From: Bacteroidaceae bacterium
GTDB taxonomy: Bacteria; Bacteroidota; Bacteroidia; Bacteroidales; Bacteroidaceae
NCBI GenBank assembly: GCA_024398435.1
Contig: JAKSJD010000003.1
Span: forward strand, 1-64,000
Direction of reading: 5' to 3'
DNA length: 64,000 nucleotides
Shown: positions 43,052 through 51,071 of the stretch, piece after piece
Numbering within the stretch: the stretch's first letter is position 1
Layout: every line of letters starts with the position of its first letter
Notes under the pieces: model-generated
What the model was told of the DNA's origin: nothing
Databases searched by the model: none
What the model saw: the letters and a program-made list of their open reading frames with translations, nothing else
Position numbers and translations under genes: made by a program

Positions 43052-44797
43052 ATGGATAAGGAATTATTGAAACAATGTGAGGCAGTGGCTCAGGTTTGGG
43101 CTACAAACCCAGTGTTTGATGCAGATACTCAGAAGGCAGTTAAGGCAATGATTGACGATGAAGACAAATCGGCTCTCATTGATAGTTTTTATCAGACTTT
43201 GGAATTCGGTACAGGCGGACTCCGTGGAATCATGGGAGCCGGAACCAACCGAATGAATATTTACACAGTCGGTGCTGCAACTCAAGGCTTGGCAAACTAC
43301 TTGAATAAGAACTTTGCCGACCGTGATAAGATTTCAGTTGTTGTAGGCGTTGACTGCCGCAACAATTCGGATGTGTTTGCAGAACGCGTGGCTGATATCT
43401 TCGCTGCCAATGGCATTTACGTGTATCTCTTCGAGGATATGCGTCCAACTCCAGAGGTAAGTTTTGCCATTCGTCATCTTGGATGCCAGAGTGGTGTGAA
43501 TATCACAGCAAGCCACAACCCTCGTGAATACAATGGCTACAAGGCTTATTGGGACGATGGTGCTCAGGTGCTTTCTCCTCATGATAAGGGAATCATCGAA
43601 GAAGTGAATAAGGTGAAGTATGAAGACGTGAAGACTGGTGGCGACCGCAAATATATCACAATTATCGGAGAAGAAGTGGACAATGCTTACCTCGAAGCAG
43701 TTCACACTCTTTCAATCGATAAGGAAGTGATTGAACGCCAGAAGGACCTTTGCATCGTTTATACTCCTCTTCACGGAGCAGGAATGATGATGATTCCAAG
43801 AAGCTTGAAGCGTTGGGGATTTGAAAATGTAAATCCAGTGCCAGAACAAATGGTAAAGGACGGTAATTTCCCAACAGTCGTTTCTCCAAACCCAGAGAAT
43901 GCAGAGGCAATGACAATGGCCGTAAACCTTGCAAAGAAATTGAATGCCGACATCGTGATGGCAAGCGATCCTGATGCCGACCGCATTGCAATGGCTTGTA
44001 AGGATGACCGCGGAGAATGGGCTATCATCAATGGTAACCAGACAATGCTTATCTTCCTCTACTACATCATCAAGAACCGTGTTGACAAAGGCCTCATGAA
44101 AGGTAACGAATTTGTTGTGAAGACAATCGTAACCACAGAAATGGTGAAGAAGGTGGCTGATAAGTATGGAATCGAAATGCGCGATTGCTACACTGGTTTC
44201 AAGTGGATTGCACGCGAGATTCTCATCTCTGAAGGCACGAAGAAATATATCGGTGGTGGTGAGGAAAGTTTCGGCTTCCTTGCTGAAGACTTCTGTCGCG
44301 ATAAGGACTCTGTAAGTGCATGCAGTCTTCTTGCAGAAATCTGTGCATGGGCAAAGGATCAGGGCAAGTCGCTCTATGATATTCTCATGGATATTTATCT
44401 TGAATACGGATTCTCATACAATAAGGCAGTCAATGTAGTTCGCCCAGGAAAGACAGGTGCCGACGAAATTAAGGCTATGATGGAGAACTATAGAAACAAC
44501 CCTCCAAAGGAATTGGCAGGCACTCCAGTCAAGTGGTCGAAGGACTTCAAGACATTGAAGGCAACTTGCTCTTGTGGAAAGGTCGTTGACCTTGAAATGC
44601 CTGATACAAGCAATGTACTTCAGTATTTCACAGAAGACGGAACAAAGGCAAGTGTACGCCCTTCAGGTACAGAACCAAAGATTAAGTTCTATATCGAAGT
44701 GGAAGGCAAAATGAACAGTGCAGCCGATTATCGTGCTTGTTGCGAGGCAGCAGAGAAGAAGTGTGCTGAAGTTCTGAAATCTTTGGGAATAGAATAA
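43052..44797 (+). CDS. Phosphoglucomutase/phosphomannomutase
   Basis: 581 aa, the large form typical of Bacteroidetes and Firmicutes. The phosphoserine is Ser154 in TASHNPREYNGYK, the metal loop is ASDPDADRIAMA, sugar binding is GGEESFGFL, and the phosphate-binding C-terminus is ASVRPSGTEPKIKFY. It interconverts hexose 1- and 6-phosphates. Whether glucose or mannose is preferred cannot be told. A heptamer tract starts straight after its stop codon and runs to the tRNA gene. Confidence 0.93.
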   Translation: MDKELLKQCEAVAQVWATNPVFDADTQKAVKAMIDDEDKSALIDSFYQTLEFGTGGLRGIMGAGTNRMNIYTVGAATQGLANYLNKNFADRDKISVVVGVDCRNNSDVFAERVADIFAANGIYVYLFEDMRPTPEVSFAIRHLGCQSGVNITASHNPREYNGYKAYWDDGAQVLSPHDKGIIEEVNKVKYEDVKTGGDRKYITIIGEEVDNAYLEAVHTLSIDKEVIERQKDLCIVYTPLHGAGMMMIPRSLKRWGFENVNPVPEQMVKDGNFPTVVSPNPENAEAMTMAVNLAKKLNADIVMASDPDADRIAMACKDDRGEWAIINGNQTMLIFLYYIIKNRVDKGLMKGNEFVVKTIVTTEMVKKVADKYGIEMRDCYTGFKWIAREILISEGTKKYIGGGEESFGFLAEDFCRDKDSVSACSLLAEICAWAKDQGKSLYDILMDIYLEYGFSYNKAVNVVRPGKTGADEIKAMMENYRNNPPKELAGTPVKWSKDFKTLKATCSCGKVVDLEMPDTSNVLQYFTEDGTKASVRPSGTEPKIKFYIEVEGKMNSAADYRACCEAAEKKCAEVLKSLGIE

Positions 44798-44895
44798 GAG
44801 GTTAGAGTTTACAGATTAGAGATTACGGATAGCTGACTGCTGATAGCTAATAATATCTGATATCTGCAAACTAATAACTAATAACTTATTACAAG
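44798..44895. repeat. 7-bp period tract, fourteen units
   Basis: GAGGTTA, GAGTTTA, CAGATTA, GAGATTA, CGGATAG, CTGACTG, CTGATAG, CTAATAA, TATCTGA, TATCTGC, AAACTAA, TAACTAA, TAACTTA and TTACAAG follow without slippage. The tract begins at the base after the phosphohexomutase stop codon and ends one base before the tRNA gene. Confidence 0.88.
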
Positions 44896-44896
44896 G

Positions 44897-44970
44897 GGCC
44901 TCGTAGCTTAGCTGAATAGAGCGTCAGATTCCGGTTCTGAAGGTCATGGGTTTGAATCCCATCGAGGTCA
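44897..44970 (+). tRNA. tRNA-Arg (anticodon CCG)
   Basis: 74 nt cloverleaf. Acceptor GGCCTCG/CGAGGTC with one wobble pair, D-arm GCTT...GAGC, anticodon stem TCAGA/TCTGA with loop TTCCGGT (anticodon CCG at 44931-44933), T-arm ATGGG TTTGAAT CCCAT and discriminator A. The next bases are CAA, so a full CCA end is not encoded. Confidence 0.93.
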
Positions 44971-44971
44971 C

Positions 44972-45034
44972 AAGCAGAAAGAACTCGATTAACATAAAGC
45001 TTTTTTTTGTTAGCCGAGTTCTTTCTGCTTTTCA
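44972..45034 (+). terminator. Terminator-like hairpin after tRNA-Arg
   Basis: A perfect 16-bp stem (44972-44987 with 45015-45030) starts 2 bp after the tRNA; the loop contains its own T run at 45001-45008. Confidence 0.75.
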
Positions 45035-45036
45035 AG

Positions 45037-45087
45037 CCTGCCCGTGGCAGGGTTGGGGATGGACAGAGTCAATCCCGCCGGGGTCAC
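45037..45087. other. tRNA 3'-end-like fragment
   Basis: AATCCC-GCC-GGGGTCAC at 45071-45087 matches the 3' end of the tRNA gene (44955-44971) at 14 of 17 bases. A CCTGCC/GGCAGG hairpin (45037-45051) precedes it. It may be a degenerate attachment-site duplicate or an unrelated chance match. The remaining bases to 45344 contain a TTATATTATAATAAGATAATGTGTAGG-like element (split: TTATATTATAATAAGA, then TAATGTGTAGG) and no gene. Confidence 0.3.
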
Positions 45088-45344
45088 TTCGTGTGCTTAT
45101 ATTATAATAAGATAATGTGTAGGAAGCCAAATCGTTGACTCCCTATTGTTTGTCATATTGAAAGTAAAAACCATTAGAAGCGGAAGGTTCTCGTATTATT
45201 TACCTTTCATTTTGCTTTGCCGAAGGCTCGTAATATAGTCATAAATTGTTATTTAGAGTTTACAACCATAGGAAAACAAAATAATTTACATATTATTTAG
45301 AAAAAAAACTTGTAATTCATATTTCATATTTCGGATTTATTCTT

Positions 45345-45352
45345 TATCTTTG
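45345..45352 (+). promoter_or_regulatory. -7 box of the lipoate ligase/gcv operon
   Basis: TATCTTTG, 49 bp before the ATG at 45402. No glycine riboswitch features are seen in the leader, which is only about 45 bp long. Confidence 0.55.
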
Positions 45353-45401
45353 TAGGCGAATATAGGACTTAATACCTAACTGACTCATAAACCAAAAAGA
45401 G

Positions 45402-46109
45402 ATGACCCACATTTTGCTTCCAGATGATTCATATCGTCGATTGGCATTCTACCTTTCGATGGAAGAGTATTTGGCGAAGGAAACTCCCTTGTCATCATGC
45501 TTTTTCCTCTGGAGTGTAAAGCCAACCGTCATATTCGGTCGCAATCAGGATATGCAGGCAGAGGTAAATGTCGACTATTGCGAGGCAAACGGAGTCGATA
45601 TGGTCCGTAGGAAGAGTGGTGGAGGATGTGTTTATGCAGATGAAGGCAATCTGATGCTTTCGTATATCACTCGCGAAACAGATGTTAACAGTGTGTTTGC
45701 CGGCTATCTTAAAGGTTTGTCGGAAGCGTTGAGGGAAATGGGCTTCAATGCAGTTGCCACCGAACATAATGATGTGCTCGTGGATGGACGAAAGGTGTCG
45801 GGAAATGCTTTCTATGCCTTGCCTCAGTCGAGTATCGTACATGGGACGCTTCTTCTTAATGAGGATTTCACGGCAATGGAAAAGGCAATCACTCCTTCAA
45901 AGGAAAAGCTTGGAAAGCATGGAGTGCAATCGGTTCGCCAGCGAGTGGGTAATCTCGGAGCCGATATGGATGTGGTGAAGACGCACTTGATAGAGCATTT
46001 CTGCGATTCGGAATATGTTCTTTCGGCAGAGGAAATCAAACAGATTGAAGAGATAGAAAAAACTTACTTGGACGAGAATTTCCTGAAATTTGGTAGATAT
46101 AAGAAATAA
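45402..46109 (+). CDS. Lipoate-protein ligase A-type protein
   Basis: 235 aa, corresponding to the catalytic domain only; E. coli LplA is 338 aa with an extra C-terminal domain. The core motif is VRRKSGGGCVYADEGNLMLSY, with GRNQDMQAEVN near residue 47 and DGRKVSGNAFY. It should attach lipoate to the H protein encoded two genes downstream. It is the first gene of the glycine cleavage operon (31 bp to gcvT). Confidence 0.88.
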   Translation: MTHILLPDDSYRRLAFYLSMEEYLAKETPLSSCFFLWSVKPTVIFGRNQDMQAEVNVDYCEANGVDMVRRKSGGGCVYADEGNLMLSYITRETDVNSVFAGYLKGLSEALREMGFNAVATEHNDVLVDGRKVSGNAFYALPQSSIVHGTLLLNEDFTAMEKAITPSKEKLGKHGVQSVRQRVGNLGADMDVVKTHLIEHFCDSEYVLSAEEIKQIEEIEKTYLDENFLKFGRYKK

Positions 46110-46140
46110 GAGTTTAATAAAAAGTAAATTTAAAGAGTAA

Positions 46141-47238
46141 ATGGAAAATGAAGTGATGAAGCAGACTTGTCTTTACGACAATCATGTAGCATTGGGTGCT
46201 AAGATGAGTCCCTTTGCAGGTTTCATAATGCCTATTCAATACAGTGGCATCACAGAAGAACATTTGGCTGTTCGTCAGCATGTAGGTATGTTTGATGTAT
46301 CCCACATGGGCGAGGTATTCATTTCTGGACCAGATGCCGAACGCTTTGTGAACCATATCTTCACAAATGAGATTCGTGGTTATGAAGCTGGGAAAATTCT
46401 GTATGGAATGATGCTTTATGCAGATGGCGGAGTAGTTGACGATTTGCTCGTTTATCGTGAGGCAGAGCCAAACCATTTCCTGCTTGTAGTCAACGCATCA
46501 AACATTGATAAGGATTATGCTTGGATGAAAGAACAGTCCGAAGGCTTTGATGTGGAGATTGACAATCAATCCGACCAGTGGGGACAGATAGCTGTTCAGG
46601 GACCAAAGGCAGAGGATGTGGTAGTGGAATTGCTTCATCACGATGATGAAATCCGCAATCTCGGTTTCTACGAATATTTCCGTGCAGATGGATTGATTAT
46701 TAGTCGCACAGGCTATACAGGTGAAGATGGATTCGAGATATATGCTTCCGTAGATGTCACAAAACGCCTTTGGGATGCCTTCCTCACAGCAGGAGTGACT
46801 CCTTGTGGCTTGGGTTGTCGCGATACCCTTCGCTTTGAAGCAGGTCTTCCACTTTATGGCGACGAACTCAGTGCTGATATTTCTCCTATTATGGCAGGTC
46901 TTGGAATGTTCTGCAAATTGGATAAAGAGGAGTTTATCGGTAAGGATGCCCTCGTAAGTCAGAAGAATCATGGCACACCAAAAAAACTTGTAGGCATTGA
47001 AGTGTTCGACCGTGCCATCCCTCGTGCCGGATATCCAGTGGAGTTGGAAGACGGAACAGAAGTGGGAGTCGTAACAACTGGCTATCATTCCATTTCGCTC
47101 GATAAGAGTATTTGTTTTGCTCTTGTTGACACATCATGTTCTTCACTCGACACACCTCTCTATGTTCGCATTCGCAGAAAAGTGTTCCCAGGAAAGGTGG
47201 TCAAGAAGCGTTTCTACCAAACGAACTATAAAAAATAA
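46141..47238 (+). CDS. gcvT: Glycine cleavage system T protein (aminomethyltransferase)
   Basis: 365 aa, normal length. Start LYDNHVALGAKMSPFAGFIMPIQYSG and SHMGEVFISG are the tetrahydrofolate-side residues, with GYTGEDGFEIY and CGLGCRDTLRFEAGLPLYG also typical. It transfers the methylene group from the lipoyl H protein to tetrahydrofolate, releasing ammonia. gcvH follows 30 bp on. Confidence 0.96.
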   Translation: MENEVMKQTCLYDNHVALGAKMSPFAGFIMPIQYSGITEEHLAVRQHVGMFDVSHMGEVFISGPDAERFVNHIFTNEIRGYEAGKILYGMMLYADGGVVDDLLVYREAEPNHFLLVVNASNIDKDYAWMKEQSEGFDVEIDNQSDQWGQIAVQGPKAEDVVVELLHHDDEIRNLGFYEYFRADGLIISRTGYTGEDGFEIYASVDVTKRLWDAFLTAGVTPCGLGCRDTLRFEAGLPLYGDELSADISPIMAGLGMFCKLDKEEFIGKDALVSQKNHGTPKKLVGIEVFDRAIPRAGYPVELEDGTEVGVVTTGYHSISLDKSICFALVDTSCSSLDTPLYVRIRRKVFPGKVVKKRFYQTNYKK

Positions 47239-47268
47239 GATAACAATAAACTATAAAAAGAAAAAACT

Positions 47269-47649
47269 ATGAGTACAGTAGCAGAAGGTTTGCTTTATAG
47301 CAAGTCACACGAATGGGTAAAAGTAGAAGATGGCATTGCAATTATCGGAGTTTCTGACTTTGCACAGAAGGAAATGGGCGACATCACTTATGTTGATGTT
47401 CCTGATGTTGACGACGAATTCGAAAAGGAAGAAGAGTTTGGCGCTCTTGAAAGCGTGAAAGCTTCGAGCGACCTCTATTGCCCAGTTTCTGGTGTGGTAG
47501 TGGAAGTGAACGAAGAAGTAGTCGACCAACCTGAATTGGTAAATGCTGATGCTTATGCCAATTGGATTATCAAGGTGAAGATGGCGGACGAGAGCGAACT
47601 CGATGATTTGCTTGATGCCGCTGCATATAAGGAATTGATAGGCGAATAA
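47269..47649 (+). CDS. gcvH: Glycine cleavage system H protein
   Basis: 126 aa, full length. The lipoylated lysine is K64 in ALESVKASSDLYCPVSG. The N-terminus KSHEWVKVEDGIAIIGVSDFA matches the lipoyl fold. It carries the aminomethyl intermediate between P, T and L proteins. gcvPA starts 13 bp downstream. Confidence 0.97.
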   Translation: MSTVAEGLLYSKSHEWVKVEDGIAIIGVSDFAQKEMGDITYVDVPDVDDEFEKEEEFGALESVKASSDLYCPVSGVVVEVNEEVVDQPELVNADAYANWIIKVKMADESELDDLLDAAAYKELIGE

Positions 47650-47662
47650 TTCTATAGAATAA

Positions 47663-48997
47663 ATGATGGAAAACAATCATTTCCAATATTTCCCTCATAC
47701 CGAAGCCGACATACAGACAATGCTTCGGAAGATAGGTGTGGGTTCGACTGATGAACTGTATCAGGACGTGCCTGCCGAATATATCTATAAGGGAGAATAC
47801 AATCTTTCTGATGCTAAGTCGGAACAAGAGGTGAGGGACTTCTTCAAGTCGTTGGCAGAGAAGAATCTTTCACTGAAGTGTTTCGTCGGCCAAGGTGCAT
47901 ACGACCATTACACTCCAGCCGTGATTCCTTATATCACTCAGCGTTCGGAGTTTCTGACTGCCTACACGCCTTATCAGTGTGAAATCTCTCAAGGTACACT
48001 TCGTTATATCTTCGAGTTCCAATCGATGATTTGCAATCTTACAGGTCTTGATGTAAGCAATGCATCGATGTATGACGGACCAACAGCAGCTGCCGAGGCA
48101 ATGCGAATGCTTCTCGGTTGTGCAAGAAAGAAGAATACCGTTCTGCTTTCTGCTACCTTGTTGCCTCATGTTGTGGAAGTTGTGAAGACTTATGCCAAGT
48201 TCTATGGTACGAACATCCAGATGATTGATGCCAAGGACGGCCAGACATCACGCGAAAGTCTTGAGGCGTTGATGCAAAGTGGTGATGTGGCAGGTGCTAT
48301 TGTTCCACTTGTCAACCGCTATGGAATCATTGAAAATCTCGAAGGTTTTGCTGATGCTCTTCATGCAGGCAAGGCTCTTCTCGCAACATATTGCGACCCT
48401 TCAACTCTTGCAGTATTGCGTACTCCAGCAGAATGGAATGCCGATGTAGCAGTAGGAGAAGGACAAAGTCTTGGAGTTCCACTTGGTTATGGTGGTGCTT
48501 ATGTTGGTTTTATGGCTTGTAGAAGTGAGTTCATGCGTAAGTTGCCTGGCAGAATTGTGGGTGAAGCCACCGATGCAGAAGGTCGTCGATGCTATGTACT
48601 GACACTTCAGGCACGCGAACAACATATTCGAAGAGAGAAGGCTACAAGCAATATTTGTTCGAATGAGTCGCTCGTGGCTCTTTGGGTAACAGTTTATCTT
48701 TCATTGATGGGACCTCAGGGATTGAAGGAAGTGAACCGTCAATCAAGTGAGGGTGCGCATTATCTTTATGATGAGTTGTTGAAGACAGGCAAGTTCCAAC
48801 CCGTGTTTGATGCACCTTTCCTCAAGGAATTTGTGTTGAAACCACTTGTGGATATCGAGGCTTTGCAACTTCATCTTCAGCAAAAGGGATTCTTTGCGGC
48901 ACTTGCTACAGAGGATGGATACGTTAGTTTTTGTGTAACGGAAAAGCGTACTAAGGCAGAAATTGATGCTTTGGTGGCTGCAATAAAGGAGATGTAA
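47663..48997 (+). CDS. gcvPA: Glycine dehydrogenase (decarboxylating) subunit 1
   Basis: 444 aa, the N-terminal half-size subunit of the two-subunit P protein. It has FVGQGAYDHYTPAVIPYI near residue 73, CEISQGTLRYIFEFQSMI and TGLDVSNASMYDG. The start could be the second of two adjacent ATGs. With gcvPB it decarboxylates glycine. Intergenic spacing to gcvPB is 3 bp. Confidence 0.95.
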   Translation: MMENNHFQYFPHTEADIQTMLRKIGVGSTDELYQDVPAEYIYKGEYNLSDAKSEQEVRDFFKSLAEKNLSLKCFVGQGAYDHYTPAVIPYITQRSEFLTAYTPYQCEISQGTLRYIFEFQSMICNLTGLDVSNASMYDGPTAAAEAMRMLLGCARKKNTVLLSATLLPHVVEVVKTYAKFYGTNIQMIDAKDGQTSRESLEALMQSGDVAGAIVPLVNRYGIIENLEGFADALHAGKALLATYCDPSTLAVLRTPAEWNADVAVGEGQSLGVPLGYGGAYVGFMACRSEFMRKLPGRIVGEATDAEGRRCYVLTLQAREQHIRREKATSNICSNESLVALWVTVYLSLMGPQGLKEVNRQSSEGAHYLYDELLKTGKFQPVFDAPFLKEFVLKPLVDIEALQLHLQQKGFFAALATEDGYVSFCVTEKRTKAEIDALVAAIKEM

Positions 48998-49000
48998 GCC

Positions 49001-50404
49001 ATGAAGTATTACGATAAACTGATACTTGAATTGTCGAAACCTGGAAGAACAGGTTATAGTTTGCGACAGAACGATTCATGTACAACGGATGCATTGGCTT
49101 CGTTGCCTGAATGGGGAAAGAGAAAAACGGATGTTTGTTTGCCAGAAGTTTCGGAGGTGGATGTAGTGCGCCACTACACCAATCTCTCTCAAATGAACTT
49201 TGGAGTGGATACAGGTTTCTATCCATTGGGCAGTTGTACGATGAAGTACAATCCAAAGATAAACGAGGAAATAGCAGCAATGCCAGAGTTCCAGAGCATT
49301 CATCCTTTGCAGGACAAGAATACTCTCGAAGGCATTCGTGCCATTTTCGACGAGATGGACCATGCGCTTGCAGCCATCACGGGAATGAGTCATTTCACTT
49401 TCCTTCCTTGTGCCGGAGCTCATGGAGAGTTGACTGGCTTGATGATAATGAGAAGTTATCACATGAGCCGAGGCGACTTGAAGCGTACGAAGGTCATTGT
49501 TCCGGATAGTGCTCATGGTACGAACCCTGCCAGTGCAGCCGTTTGTGGACTTGAGATAGTTGAGGTGAAATCTGGCGAGAACGGACTTGTGGATGTTGAA
49601 TCTCTTCGTCCTTTGCTTGATGACACTGTTGCCGGAATCATGATGACCAATCCTAACACGCTTGGATTGTTCGAACGCGAGATAAAGCAGATAGCCGAAC
49701 TCGTTCATGAGGCTGGTGGCTTGCTCTATTATGATGGAGCCAACATGAACCCATTGCTTGGAGTTGTTCGTCCAGGAGATATGGGCTTCGATATCATGCA
49801 CCTCAATCTCCACAAGACTTTCTCCACCCCTCATGGAGGCGGAGGACCTGGAAGTGGACCAGTCGGAGTATGCGAGAAACTCGTGCCATTCCTTGGTGTA
49901 CGTGTTTCGGGATATAATGGCAATTTCCCAGTTATCCTTCGTGCCTACACATATATTCTTATGTTGGGTCGTCAACACATCAAGCAGGCAGGCCGACTTG
50001 CTACACTCAATGCTAACTATATCAAGGAATCGCTTCGTGATGCCTATAAGCTTCCGATTGATTCAGTTTGCAAGCATGAGTTCGTATTTGATGGATTGAA
50101 GGAGAGGGAAGGAGAGAATCATGACGAACTTCCTACAACTCTTGATGTTGCGAAGCGTCTGCTCGATTATGGTTTCCATGCTCCTACAATCTATTTCCCA
50201 TTGCTTTTCCATCAGTCGCTTATGATTGAACCAACTGAGACAGAGTCGCTCGAAACTCTTGACGACTTTATCCGCGTGATGCATCTCATTGCAGATGAGG
50301 CTCACACGCAGCCAGAGTTGCTTCGTACAGCTCCTCACAATTGTCCAATCTCCCGACCTGATGAGACAACAGCAGCAAGAAATCCAAAACTGAGATACGA
50401 ATAA
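49001..50404 (+). CDS. gcvPB: Glycine dehydrogenase (decarboxylating) subunit 2
   Basis: 467 aa. The PLP lysine is K272 in HLNLHKTFSTPHGGGGPGSG; PLGSCTMKYNPKINE and DSAHGTNPASAAV are also conserved. It completes the P protein with gcvPA. A small multidrug-resistance-type gene starts 7 bp after the stop. Confidence 0.96.
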   Translation: MKYYDKLILELSKPGRTGYSLRQNDSCTTDALASLPEWGKRKTDVCLPEVSEVDVVRHYTNLSQMNFGVDTGFYPLGSCTMKYNPKINEEIAAMPEFQSIHPLQDKNTLEGIRAIFDEMDHALAAITGMSHFTFLPCAGAHGELTGLMIMRSYHMSRGDLKRTKVIVPDSAHGTNPASAAVCGLEIVEVKSGENGLVDVESLRPLLDDTVAGIMMTNPNTLGLFEREIKQIAELVHEAGGLLYYDGANMNPLLGVVRPGDMGFDIMHLNLHKTFSTPHGGGGPGSGPVGVCEKLVPFLGVRVSGYNGNFPVILRAYTYILMLGRQHIKQAGRLATLNANYIKESLRDAYKLPIDSVCKHEFVFDGLKEREGENHDELPTTLDVAKRLLDYGFHAPTIYFPLLFHQSLMIEPTETESLETLDDFIRVMHLIADEAHTQPELLRTAPHNCPISRPDETTAARNPKLRYE

Positions 50405-50411
50405 TTTTGCT

Positions 50412-50735
50412 ATGCACTGGATATTGCTCGTTATAGCTGCTATCTTTGAAATAGGGTGGCCATTGGGATTCAAGTTGTCAGGAACACAACCCGAGCGATT
50501 TTGGTTGTGGATTTCGTTTGCCGTCGTCAGCATGATACTGAGTGGAGTATTCCTCTACTTTGCCCAGAGAACCATACCTGTAAGCACAGCTTATATCATC
50601 TGGACAGGATTAGGAGCTATCGGAACATTGCTGATTGGTATATTTTTCTTCGGTGATTCTGCATCACTCCTAAGAATGTTCTTTGCTTTGCTGGTGCTTG
50701 TAGGCATTGCCGGACTTGAATTTACGAGCAAATGA
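50412..50735 (+). CDS. Small multidrug resistance (SMR) transporter, SugE/Gdx-like
   Basis: 107 aa with four membrane segments and the essential glutamate E13 in IAAIFEIGWPLGFKLSG. STAYIIWTGLGAIGTLLIG in the third helix resembles the SugE/Gdx guanidinium exporters more than EmrE, although assignment is by motif only. It is placed directly behind gcvPB (7 bp), so it is likely cotranscribed with the glycine cleavage genes. No guanidine riboswitch is seen. Confidence 0.8.
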   Translation: MHWILLVIAAIFEIGWPLGFKLSGTQPERFWLWISFAVVSMILSGVFLYFAQRTIPVSTAYIIWTGLGAIGTLLIGIFFFGDSASLLRMFFALLVLVGIAGLEFTSK

Positions 50736-50776
50736 TTTTGCTTTGGCTATGCCGAGTATAGCCAGGTAAAGACGAT

Positions 50777-50806
50777 AAACGGAGGAGACATCTCCTCCGT
50801 TTTATT
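50777..50806 (+). terminator. Terminator of the gcv operon
   Basis: AAACGGAGGAG (50777-50787) pairs with CTCCTCCGTTT (50792-50802) around a 4-nt loop; a TTTATTTATTT tail follows. A smaller hairpin TGGCTAT/ATAGCCA lies just before it. Confidence 0.85.
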
Positions 50807-50901
50807 TATTTCTATACTATATAAAAACATTCCGAAGCCTTATACATTTTCCAGTTCTTCCGGCTCTATTTTATGTTTTTTATAGGAATATAACTAAAAT
50901 A

Positions 50902-50985
50902 TTGTACATAATTAATATTAATAATGTGCATAATTATTAATAATATTGACATAATTATTTACCGCAATGTACATAATTATAGTTT
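50902..50985. repeat. 22-bp period array, four units
   Basis: CATAATTA occurs at 50907, 50929, 50950 and 50972, spacings of 22, 21 and 22 bp. The unit core is ATTGTACATAATTA. It lies in the convergent gap between the SMR gene and lpdA; no gene is seen in 50806-51071. Confidence 0.85.
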
Positions 50986-51071
50986 TGAAGCCTTTTGTTT
51001 TGACTTTTTAAGCAATAGAAAGAATAAAATGTTGCTATGGTTTCAGACAAATTGTGCTTGCCTTGCCCGTA

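Noticed and set aside
45353..45401. Glycine riboswitch before the gcv operon
   Set aside because: The leader between the -7 box and the first ATG is too short and lacks the conserved aptamer sequences.
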